DNA from: Aquipuribacter hungaricus
GTDB taxonomy: Bacteria > Actinomycetota > Actinomycetes > Actinomycetales > JBBAYJ01
Direction: 5' to 3' (one strand)
NCBI RefSeq assembly: GCF_042663885.1
Contig: NZ_JBHSXV010000001.1
DNA: 64,000 nt
Shown: positions 48,542-56,539 of the stretch, one piece after another
How positions within the stretch are numbered: the stretch's first letter is position 1
How the letters are laid out: each line of letters starts with the position of its first letter
Made by a program: the position numbers and the translations under genes
Notes under the pieces: generated by a model
Seen by the model: only the letters and a program-made list of their open reading frames with translations
What the model was told of the DNA's origin: nothing
The model's database searches: none

Positions 48542-49183
48542 TCAGTCGAAGACGGGGCCCTGCGAGCGGCTGCGCTTGAGCTCGTAGAAGCCGGGGGTGG
48601 CGGCCACGAGGAGGGTGCCGTCCCACAGCCGGCCGGCGGCCTCGCCCCGCGGGGTGGGGGTGACGACCGGGCCGAAGAAGGCCACGCCGTCGAAGGCGAC
48701 GACCGGGGTGCCGACGTCCTCGCCGACCAGCCCGATGCCCTCGGCGTGGGACTGCTTGAGCGCCTCGTCGTGGTCGTTCGACCCGGCGGCGTCGGCGAGC
48801 GACGCGGGCAGGCCGACCTCCTCGAGGGCCTCGACGACGACGGCGTCCCAGTCCTTGCGCCCGCCGGGGTGGATCCGGGTGCCGATCGCGTCGTACAGCC
48901 GCTTGACGACCTCGTCGCCGTGGGCCTGCTGGGCGGCGACGACGACGCGGACCGGGCCCCACGCCCGGGTCATCATGTCGCGGTACTCCTCGGGCAGGTC
49001 CCGGCCCTCGTTGAGGACGGCGAGGCTCATGACGTGCCAGCGGACGGTGACGTCGCGGACGGCCTGCACCTCGTCCATCCAGCGCGAGGTCATCCACGCC
49101 CACGGGCAGACCGGGTCGAACCAGAAGTCGGCGACGGCGCCGCCCTGCCCGGCCTGGTCGGTGCTCTGCGTCTGCTGGGTCAC
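48542..49183 (-). CDS. DsbA-family mycothiol-dependent oxidoreductase (Rv2466c-like)
   Basis: 213 residues from a GTG behind CAGGAG. Thioredoxin-like fold with helical insert: ADFWFDPVCPWAWMTSRW near residue 20, GTPVVAFDG (cis-Pro loop) near residue 160. The family enzyme of mycobacteria, a mycothiol-dependent nitroreductase, has a CPWC site; here it reads CPWA, so only one thiol is present and a mycothiol disulfide must serve as partner. Position between rpiB and pepN matches the mycobacterial order (memory). Cytosolic, no signal peptide. Confidence 0.85.
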   Translation of the reverse strand: MTQQTQSTDQAGQGGAVADFWFDPVCPWAWMTSRWMDEVQAVRDVTVRWHVMSLAVLNEGRDLPEEYRDMMTRAWGPVRVVVAAQQAHGDEVVKRLYDAIGTRIHPGGRKDWDAVVVEALEEVGLPASLADAAGSNDHDEALKQSHAEGIGLVGEDVGTPVVAFDGVAFFGPVVTPTPRGEAAGRLWDGTLLVAATPGFYELKRSRSQGPVFD

Positions 49184-49299
49184 GTCGGGTCTCCTGCGGT
49201 GGGGGGCGGGTCGGGCGTGCGGGGGTCCGGTCGGCACAACCGTGCCCGCGGGGCCGCCATTCCGCACGCGGGGCGGGACCGCCGGGGCGGGCCCCGTGA

Positions 49300-49305
49300 C
49301 AGGAT
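49300..49305 (+). promoter_or_regulatory. Leaderless -10 element of pepN
   Basis: CAGGAT at -12 to -7 from the pepN GTG; no ribosome site. Confidence 0.4.
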
Positions 49306-49311
49306 CGCGCC

Positions 49312-51888
49312 GTGCCAGGGACCAACCTCACGCGCGACGAGGCGCAGGCTCGCGCCGCCCTCGTCCGCTCGCAGAGCTACGACGTCGACCTCGACCTCAC
49401 GACCGGGCCGGACACCTTCGTCTCCACGACGACGGCCCGGTTCCGGACCACGGGGCACGGCACCACGTGGCTGGACCTCGTGGCCGAGCACGTGGAGGCC
49501 GTCGAGGTCCGCACCTCTGCCGGCAGCCGGCGGCTGGACCCCGCCCACGTCCACCACGACTCCCGGCTGTGGCTGCACGACCTGCCCCCCGGCGACGTCG
49601 AGGTCACCGTGACCGCCCGGTGCCGCTACATGAACACCGGCGAGGGCCTGCACCGCTTCGTCGACCCCGTCGACGGCGAGGCGTACCTGTACACGCAGTT
49701 CGAGGTCGCCGACTCCCGCCGCGTCCTCGCGGTCTTCGAGCAGCCCGACCTCAAGGCCACGTTCAGCCTCACCGTCACCGCGCCCGAGCACTGGCAGGTC
49801 GTCTCGGTGTCCCCGACGCCGCAGCCGGAGCCGGCCGGGCAGGGCCGCGCGACGTGGCGCTTCGCCCCCACCCCGCGGCTGTCGTCCTACGTCACCGCGC
49901 TGGTCGCCGGGCCGTACCACGCGGTCCGCGAGCAGCTCACGAGCCGCGACGGCCGTACGGTCCCGCTCGGCGTGTTCTGCCGGGCCTCGCTCGCGGAGCA
50001 CCTGGACGCCGCGGAGATCCTCGACACCACCCGCCGCGGGTTCGCCTTCTACGAGGAGGCGTTCGACCAGGCGTACCCGTTCGAGAAGTACGACCAGCTG
50101 TTCGTCCCCGAGTTCAACGCCGGGGCGATGGAGAACGCCGGCTGCGTGACCTTCACCGAGACCTACGTCTTCCGGTCCAAGACCCCGGAGGCGTTCCACG
50201 AGCGGCGCGCGGTGACGGTGCTGCACGAGCTGGCCCACATGTGGTTCGGCGACCTGGTGACGATGCGCTGGTGGGACGACCTCTGGCTCAACGAGTCCTT
50301 CGCGGAGTTCGCCTCGACCCTGGCGACGGCGGAGGCCACGCGCTGGGACCAGGCCTGGACGACGTTCTCGGCCATGGAGAAGTCCTGGGCCTACCGGCAG
50401 GACCAGCTGCCGACCACCCACCCGGTCATCGCCGACATCCGCGACCTGGAGGACGTCGAGGTCAACTTCGACGGCATCACCTACGCCAAGGGCGCCAGCG
50501 TGCTCAAGCAGCTCGTCGCCTGGGTGGGCCGCGAGCAGTTCCTCCAGGGGCTGCGGGCCTACTTCCGGGCGCACGCCTGGGGGAACACCGAGTTCGGCGA
50601 CCTGCTCGGCGAGCTGTCCACCGCGAGCGGCCGCGACCTGGACGACTGGGTCCGCCGCTGGCTGCTCACCTCCGGCGTCACCACCCTCGGCGCCGAGGTC
50701 GAGGAGGCCGCCGACGGCACCATGTCGCGCGTCACCCTGGTGCAGACCGCCCCCGACGAGCACCCCGTCCTCCGCCCCCACCGCCTGGTCGTGGGCTGCT
50801 ACGAGCTGCAGGGCGGCGCGCTCGTCCGGACCCGGCGCGTCGAGCTCGACGTCGACGGCGCCCGCACCGAGGTGCCGGAGCTGGCGGGGACGCCGCGCCC
50901 GGCGATGCTCCTGCTCAACGACGAGGACCTGGCCTACGCCAAGGTCCGCCTGGACCCGGTGTCGCTGGCCACGGCCACCGAGCACCTGCGCGCGATGCCG
51001 GACGCCATGGCGCGCAGCGTGGTCTGGGGCGCGGCGTGGGACATGCTCCGCGACGCCGAGACAGGGGCGGGTCGCTTCGTCGACCTCGTCCTGGGCAACG
51101 TCGCCGCGGAGACCGAGTCGTCGGTGGTGCTCACCCTGGTCCGCCAGCCCAGCAGCGCCGCGCGGCTCTACACCGCACCCGAGCGCCGGGCCGCGACGGC
51201 GGAGCGGGTCGCGACCGCGCTGTGGGACCTGGCGCGCGCCGCCGAGCCCGGCAGCGACATCCAGCTGCAGGCGGTCCGCGCGCTCTGCGGGACGGTCCGC
51301 CGCGCCGAGCACGTCGAGGTCGTCCGCGGCCTGCTCGACGGCTCGCTCGAGCTGCCCGGGCTCACCGTGGACACCGACCTGCGCTGGGACCTGGTCGGCG
51401 CCGTCGCCGGCGCCGACGAGGACGGCTCGCTCGGCTCGGCCGCGCTCGTGGAGGCCGAGCTGTCCCGCGACGGCACCGCGTCCGGGCAGCGCGCCGCCGC
51501 GTCCGCGCTCGCGGCCCGGCCGACCGTCGAGGCCAAGGAGGAGGCCTGGCGCGCCGTCATGGCCGGGGACCTGCCCAACGCGGTCTCCGCCGCCACCATC
51601 GGCGGCTTCTCCCGCGCGCCCGAGCCCGAGCTGTTCGAGCGCTTCCTCGACCGGTACTTCGAGGCGCTCCTGCCGCTGTGGGACGGGCGCACGAACGAGA
51701 TGGCGCAGCAGTTCGTCAGCGGCGCCTACCCGACGGCGCTGGTCACCGAGGACGTCGTCGCGCGCGGCGACGCGTGGCTGGCCGCCCACCCCGACGCGCC
51801 CGGCGGCCTGCGCCGCCTCGTGCTGGAGAACCGCGACGGTACGGCGCGCGCGCTGCGGGCCCACGCCCGCGACCGCGCCGACGCCTGA
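49312..51888 (+). CDS. pepN: Aminopeptidase N (M1 family)
   Basis: 858 residues. Zinc metallopeptidase removing N-terminal residues. Landmarks: exopeptidase motif GAMEN, zinc site HELAHMW with the distal Glu in NESFAEF, and the long ERAP1-like C-terminal helical domain. No signal peptide, so it acts in the cytosol, probably finishing peptides made by Clp and other proteases. Divergent from the DsbA-like gene, convergent with malQ. Secure. Confidence 0.96.
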   Translation: MPGTNLTRDEAQARAALVRSQSYDVDLDLTTGPDTFVSTTTARFRTTGHGTTWLDLVAEHVEAVEVRTSAGSRRLDPAHVHHDSRLWLHDLPPGDVEVTVTARCRYMNTGEGLHRFVDPVDGEAYLYTQFEVADSRRVLAVFEQPDLKATFSLTVTAPEHWQVVSVSPTPQPEPAGQGRATWRFAPTPRLSSYVTALVAGPYHAVREQLTSRDGRTVPLGVFCRASLAEHLDAAEILDTTRRGFAFYEEAFDQAYPFEKYDQLFVPEFNAGAMENAGCVTFTETYVFRSKTPEAFHERRAVTVLHELAHMWFGDLVTMRWWDDLWLNESFAEFASTLATAEATRWDQAWTTFSAMEKSWAYRQDQLPTTHPVIADIRDLEDVEVNFDGITYAKGASVLKQLVAWVGREQFLQGLRAYFRAHAWGNTEFGDLLGELSTASGRDLDDWVRRWLLTSGVTTLGAEVEEAADGTMSRVTLVQTAPDEHPVLRPHRLVVGCYELQGGALVRTRRVELDVDGARTEVPELAGTPRPAMLLLNDEDLAYAKVRLDPVSLATATEHLRAMPDAMARSVVWGAAWDMLRDAETGAGRFVDLVLGNVAAETESSVVLTLVRQPSSAARLYTAPERRAATAERVATALWDLARAAEPGSDIQLQAVRALCGTVRRAEHVEVVRGLLDGSLELPGLTVDTDLRWDLVGAVAGADEDGSLGSAALVEAELSRDGTASGQRAAASALAARPTVEAKEEAWRAVMAGDLPNAVSAATIGGFSRAPEPELFERFLDRYFEALLPLWDGRTNEMAQQFVSGAYPTALVTEDVVARGDAWLAAHPDAPGGLRRLVLENRDGTARALRAHARDRADA

Positions 51889-51913
51889 GGCGCGCAGCCG
51901 CCCGACGTCCCGT

Positions 51914-51960
51914 CACGACGGCACCCTGAGGCGGTCTACCCGTCACAGGGTGCCGTCGTG
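51914..51960. terminator. Bidirectional terminator between pepN and malQ
   Basis: Perfect 15-base arms CACGACGGCACCCTG/CAGGGTGCCGTCGTG with a 17-base loop. A smaller hairpin (CGGCACG/CGTGCCG) follows at 51981-51995. Confidence 0.8.
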
Positions 51961-52002
51961 GCGACACGGGTTCGCCGCGGCGGCACGTCGTGCCGTCAGG
52001 GC

Positions 52003-54168
52003 TCAGACGCCCTCGCGCAGCACCCGGCCCAGGCTCGCCGCGCGCGGGCTGCGCACCAGGTCCTCCAGCAGCACGGGCATGCCCGCGCCGTCCGCCAGCG
52101 GCAGGCGCCAGTTGGGGTACTCCAGGTGAGTCCCCGGCTGGTTGATGGCCCGTCGGTCGCCGACCGCGTCCGGCAGCGCGACGCCGAGCAGCAGGCTCGG
52201 GGTCCACGTCAGCAGCCGGTGCAGGGCCTCGACCGTCTGCCGCTCCACCGCCTGCTCCGGCAGCAGCCCCAGGTCGGTGAGCATCTGCAGGTAGGCCGCC
52301 CGGTCGGCGGTGTCGGCCGCGCGCTCCTCGGCCGGGTCCCGGGTGAGCAGGCCGAGCCGCTCCCGGACCTCGATGTGCTCCCCGGCCAGGTACCCGGCGG
52401 TCGGGGGCAGGTCGTGGGTGGTCACGGTCGCCAGGCACAGCTCGCGCCACTTCTGCGGCTTGAGCGGCGTGCCGTCGGCGTCCTTCTCGAACCACAGGAT
52501 CGACGTGCCGAGCACGCCCCGCTCGCGCAGGTAGTCCCGCACCCACGGCTCGACGTTGCCCAGGTCCTCGCCGACGACGACCGCGCCGGCCCGGTGGGCC
52601 TCCAGCGCAAGCACGCCGATCATGGCCTCGTGGTCGAACCGGACGTAGGTGCCGGCGTCCGGGCCCGCGCCCGAGGGGATCCACCACAGCCGGAACAGGC
52701 CGATGATGTGGTCGATCCGGATGCCGCCGCCGTGCCGCAGCACCGCGCGGAGCATGTCGCGCAGCGGGGCGTAGGCCGCCTCCTCCAGCGCGTCGGGGCG
52801 CCACGGCGGCTGCGACCAGTCCTGGCCCTGCTGGTTGAAGGCGTCCGGCGGGGCGCCGACGCTCACCCCGCGGGCCATCGTGTCCTGCAGCGCCCAGGCG
52901 TCCGCGCCGTCCGGGTGCACGCCGACGGCGAGGTCGTGGACGATGCCGAGCCCCATGCCGGCCTCGACGGCGGCCCGCTGGGCGTCGCCGAGCTGGATGT
53001 CCATGAGCCACTGCAGCCAGCAGTGGAACTCGACGCGGTCGGCGAGCTCCTCGCGCAGCTGGACGACGGCCTCGCTCGTCGGGCTGCTCGCGTGCGCGGG
53101 CCAGCGGGGCGAGGGGACGCCGTAGAACTCGCGCAGCGCGCACCAGGTCGCCCAGTCGACCAGGCCCTGGCCCTCGCGCTCCCGGAACGCCTCGAACGCC
53201 GCCTGCCGGGCGGGCGAGCGGCGGACCGCGAAGACCCGCTCGAGCGCGGCCTTCTTGGCCTCCCACACCAGGTCGCGGTCGATGAGCACGTCGTCCCGGT
53301 TGAGCTCGCGCAGCTCCTCGGCGTGCCACTCCACGACCGCACGGTCCGCGGCCGACAGGTACGCGGTCTCCCGGACGTCCTCCACCCGCAGGTACAGCGG
53401 GTTGACGAAGCGGCGGGTCGCCGGCAGGTACGGGCTGGCCTCGACCGGCGCGACCGGGTCGGGGGCGTGCAGCGGGTTGAGCAGCACGAAGCCCGCGCCG
53501 TGCTCGCGCGCGGACCAGCTGGCGACCTCGGCGAGGTCGGCCATGTCGCCGAAGGCCCAGGAGTCCTCCGAGCGCAGCTGGAAGAGCATGGTCATGAAGC
53601 CCCACTGCCGGTGCTCGGCCAGGGCGTCGGGCAGCCGGAGCCGGTCCGGGGACACGACGAGGACGCCGGTCTGCTCGCGGGCCTGCTGCGCGCCGGCGGG
53701 GTCCGCGCTGGCCAGGTGCAGCTCGTGCCAGCCCAGGGGCAGGTCCGCGGGCAGCGCGAACACCGCCTCGCCCAGGCGCTCGCCGTCGACCTCGCGCGGG
53801 CCGGCCGAGCCGGCGACCTGCGACAGGTGGCGGCGGCCGCCCTCCTCCAGCCACACCGTGAGCTCGGCGGACCAGCCGTCGGGGACGTGGGTGGTGACCG
53901 TGGCGCCGGTGGCGGCCTCGCGGACGACGGTGACCGGCGGGACCGGGCGGCGCCAGCCGCGCAGCTCGGTGTCGGTGAGCGCGGCCGCGAGCGCGTCGGG
54001 GGTGGAGGCGTCCACCTGCAGGGCGGCGAGCACCGCGAGCACCGTGCTGCGGGGCACCGTGACGTGCGCGCCCTGCCAGTCCCAGTACTCCGTGGCCACC
54101 CCGTAGGCCGTGGCGAGCCGGACGAGGTCCTCGTCCAGGCCCTGCTCCTGCGTCGCCCCGTCGTCCAC
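52003..54168 (-). CDS. malQ: 4-alpha-glucanotransferase
   Basis: 721 residues from a GTG at 54168 with GGAGCG upstream. GH77 amylomaltase, disproportionating maltodextrins. An N-terminal actinobacterial extension domain (about 1-200) precedes the barrel: VLLNPLHAP, GIRIDHIIGLFRLWWIP (nucleophile Asp in R-I-D-H), GEDLGN (acid/base Glu) and TTHDLPPTAGYLAG. Together with the amylosucrase-like gene at the right edge it suggests glycogen or maltodextrin metabolism. Secure. Confidence 0.95.
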   Translation of the reverse strand: MDDGATQEQGLDEDLVRLATAYGVATEYWDWQGAHVTVPRSTVLAVLAALQVDASTPDALAAALTDTELRGWRRPVPPVTVVREAATGATVTTHVPDGWSAELTVWLEEGGRRHLSQVAGSAGPREVDGERLGEAVFALPADLPLGWHELHLASADPAGAQQAREQTGVLVVSPDRLRLPDALAEHRQWGFMTMLFQLRSEDSWAFGDMADLAEVASWSAREHGAGFVLLNPLHAPDPVAPVEASPYLPATRRFVNPLYLRVEDVRETAYLSAADRAVVEWHAEELRELNRDDVLIDRDLVWEAKKAALERVFAVRRSPARQAAFEAFREREGQGLVDWATWCALREFYGVPSPRWPAHASSPTSEAVVQLREELADRVEFHCWLQWLMDIQLGDAQRAAVEAGMGLGIVHDLAVGVHPDGADAWALQDTMARGVSVGAPPDAFNQQGQDWSQPPWRPDALEEAAYAPLRDMLRAVLRHGGGIRIDHIIGLFRLWWIPSGAGPDAGTYVRFDHEAMIGVLALEAHRAGAVVVGEDLGNVEPWVRDYLRERGVLGTSILWFEKDADGTPLKPQKWRELCLATVTTHDLPPTAGYLAGEHIEVRERLGLLTRDPAEERAADTADRAAYLQMLTDLGLLPEQAVERQTVEALHRLLTWTPSLLLGVALPDAVGDRRAINQPGTHLEYPNWRLPLADGAGMPVLLEDLVRSPRAASLGRVLREGV

Positions 54169-54368
54169 CTGGTCGCTCCGTCCCGGCGGCGGGTCGGCCA
54201 CCTGTCCAGGGCCGCTCGGCCCGGCGGCGATCCTCCCAGACACAGGCCGCGGGCGACGACGGGACGCGGGCCCGGCGGCCCGGCGCCCGGCCCGCGGGGG
54301 CCCGGTCGGGCTGGGCCGGTCGGGTGGTGCTCGCTCCAGGCCCCCCGGGGGCCCGCCGATCTGGTGGT

Positions 54369-56402
54369 ATGCCCCGACCCCTCCTGCCCGTCGCCCTCGC
54401 GAGCGTCCTCGCCCTCGCCACCGGCGCCCTGCCCGCCTCCGCCGCCCCCGCCGGAGTCCCCGCCCCCGCACCCAGCACGGCCGCCACCACCACGACCACG
54501 GCCCCCGCCCCGACCCTGGAGGCCGCCCCGACCCTGGAGGCCGCCCAGACCACGGAGGCCGCCTCCACCACGGGCGCGACCACCGAGCAGGCCCTCTCCG
54601 CCGCCTCCGACGCCGGGACCGCCGTGCGCGTCAACGTCGGCGGCGGCGCCTGGACCGACTCCTCCGGCCGCGCCTGGACCGCCGACACCGGCGCCACCGA
54701 CGGCCGCACCACCGGCGTCGCCGCGCAGCCGGTCGCCGGGACCACCGACGACGCCCTCTACCAGTCGCTGCGCGTCCAGCTCGGCCGATACGACGTCAAG
54801 GTCCCCCAGGCCGGCACCTACCGCGTCACCCTGCACCTGCAGGAGAACTACCACGACGCCCCGGGCGAGCGGGTCTTCTCCGCCACCGCCGAGGGCCGCA
54901 CCCTGGTGTCCGACCTCGACCTGGTCGCGCGGGTCGGCCGCGCCACCGCGCACACCGTGAGCGCCGACGTCCCCGTCTCCGACGGCGTCCTCAGCCTGGG
55001 CTTCACCGCCCGCCGGGACTCCGCGACGCTGTCCGGCGTCGAGGCGACCCTCGTGGGCAGCGCCCCGGCCCCCTCCCCCACCCCGACCCCGACCCCGACC
55101 CCCGTCGCACCGTCGCCGGTCGTGGGTGCCCCCGCGTTCCCGCTCACCGCCTCCGCCGACCGCCGCTCCGTCGTCGACGCCGCCGGCCGCCCGTTCCTCT
55201 ACCTCGCCGACACCCCGTGGCTCGCCCCCAGCCGGCTCACGCAGCCGCAGGTGCTCGAGCTGCTCGACGCCCGCGACCGCCAGGGCTTCACCGCCGTGCA
55301 GATGTCGGCGCTGGACTTCCTCCACCTCAGCGACGCCCGCAACGCCTACGGCGACTGGCCCTTCGCGGCACCGACCGACCTGTCGCGCCCGCTGGAGACC
55401 GGCGCCCGCACCCGCGACGCCGCCAGCCCCGACTACGACTACTGGGACCACCTGGCCTGGATCGTCGAGCAGGCCGGCGCCCGCGGCATGGCCGTCACGC
55501 TGGTGCCGTCCTGGTACGGCTACGCCGGCGAGGACTGGCGCGGGCACGTCACCACGTCGCGGGCCACCGCCTACGGCTCGTTCCTCGGCCGCCGCCTGGG
55601 CCACCTGCCCAACATCGTCTGGCTGCTCGGCGGCGACAACAACCCCGGCACCGCGACCGGTGACGTCAGCAAGGTGCCCTCGGGCCTGGACCGCAGCAGC
55701 CGGGTCGCGGCGACCGACGCCATGGCCACCGCGATCCGCTCCGCCGAGCCGGTCCGCCACCTCATGACCTACCACGCCGCCCGCACCGTGAGCAGCTACG
55801 CCGCCTTCGAGGGCCGCTCCTGGAAGTCGCTCGCGTCGGCCTACGGCAACGAGCGCACCTACCTCGCCGCCGCCGGCAGCACCGACCGCGGCCTGCCTGT
55901 CGTCGTCACCGAGGCCTACTACGACGCCCGCACCCGCTCGCCGTACCTCGACGGCCGCGCCCTGCGCGCCCAGGCCTGGTGGTCCGTCCTGCACGGCGCC
56001 GGCTTCGCCTACGGCCACGAGAACGTCTGGGACATCGACAGCGGCTGGCGCACCGGCCTGGGCGCGAGGTCGGCCTCCGACGTCACCCGCATCGCCTCGA
56101 TCGTCGGCACCTCCCGGCCCGTGCACCGCTCCTCCACCGTCCTCAGCTCGGGCGTGGGCAGCTCGACCGGCCACGACCGGGCCGTCACCGGGCGCGTGGG
56201 CACCACCGCCTACACCTACGTCCCGACCTCCCGGACCGTCGGCGTCGACATGGACGCCCTGGGTGGCAGCACGGTCACCCTCGCGTGGGTGGACCCGGCC
56301 ACCGGCGCCCGCAAGGCCGTCGGCAGCTTCGCGGCCAGCGGCACCCGGTCCGTCCCGTGGCCCGGCTGGTCCGACGCGGTGCTGGTGATGACCGCCTCCT
56401 GA
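54369..56402 (+). CDS. Secreted malectin + GH140-like (DUF4038) protein, copy 1
   Basis: 677 residues, ATG at 54369. Signal peptide (LLPVALASVLALATGALPAS), a Thr/Ala/Pro-rich stretch with a PTLEAA direct repeat, a malectin-like carbohydrate-binding domain (VRVNVGGGAWTDSSGRAW to SGVEATLVG), a Pro-Thr linker (PTPTPTPTPV), an apiosidase-like DUF4038 barrel (FLYLADTPWL, WLLGGDNNPG, VVVTEAYYDAR, FAYGHENVWD) and a C-terminal putative collagen-binding-type beta domain ending PWPGWSDAVLVM. Likely an extracellular plant- or microbial-polysaccharide enzyme; substrate unknown. Divergent from malQ, followed by a paralog. Confidence 0.85.
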   Translation: MPRPLLPVALASVLALATGALPASAAPAGVPAPAPSTAATTTTTAPAPTLEAAPTLEAAQTTEAASTTGATTEQALSAASDAGTAVRVNVGGGAWTDSSGRAWTADTGATDGRTTGVAAQPVAGTTDDALYQSLRVQLGRYDVKVPQAGTYRVTLHLQENYHDAPGERVFSATAEGRTLVSDLDLVARVGRATAHTVSADVPVSDGVLSLGFTARRDSATLSGVEATLVGSAPAPSPTPTPTPTPVAPSPVVGAPAFPLTASADRRSVVDAAGRPFLYLADTPWLAPSRLTQPQVLELLDARDRQGFTAVQMSALDFLHLSDARNAYGDWPFAAPTDLSRPLETGARTRDAASPDYDYWDHLAWIVEQAGARGMAVTLVPSWYGYAGEDWRGHVTTSRATAYGSFLGRRLGHLPNIVWLLGGDNNPGTATGDVSKVPSGLDRSSRVAATDAMATAIRSAEPVRHLMTYHAARTVSSYAAFEGRSWKSLASAYGNERTYLAAAGSTDRGLPVVVTEAYYDARTRSPYLDGRALRAQAWWSVLHGAGFAYGHENVWDIDSGWRTGLGARSASDVTRIASIVGTSRPVHRSSTVLSSGVGSSTGHDRAVTGRVGTTAYTYVPTSRTVGVDMDALGGSTVTLAWVDPATGARKAVGSFAASGTRSVPWPGWSDAVLVMTAS

Positions 56403-56417
56403 CAGACCGCTCCCCGC

Positions 56418-56455
56418 GACGGCGGGCGCGCCGCGACCGCGGCGCGCCCGCCGTC
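56418..56455. terminator. Terminator after GH140-like copy 1
   Basis: Perfect 18-base arms starting GACGGCGGGCGCGCCGCG with a two-base loop, 15 bases after the stop. It separates the two paralogs transcriptionally. Confidence 0.8.
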
Positions 56456-56504
56456 CTGTGACGTCGCCTTGTGCAGGGGGACTGGAAAAGTCATCCGCCA
56501 GACA

Positions 56505-56533
56505 CCCACCCGGGCCCCCGGGTGGGCGATAGT
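56505..56533 (+). promoter_or_regulatory. Perfect palindrome abutting a leaderless -10 upstream of copy 2
   Basis: Ten-base arms CCCACCCGGG/CCCGGGTGGG with two central bases (56505-56526), then GATAGT (56528-56533) and six bases to the ATG at 56540. The palindrome occupies the -35 region, so it may be an operator for a repressor or a second transcription stop. Confidence 0.5.
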
Positions 56534-56539
56534 GCGGCC

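Noticed and set aside
51981..51995. Second small hairpin before malQ as a regulatory site
   Set aside because: Stem of seven bases in very GC-rich DNA, downstream of both convergent stops; most simply part of the termination region.
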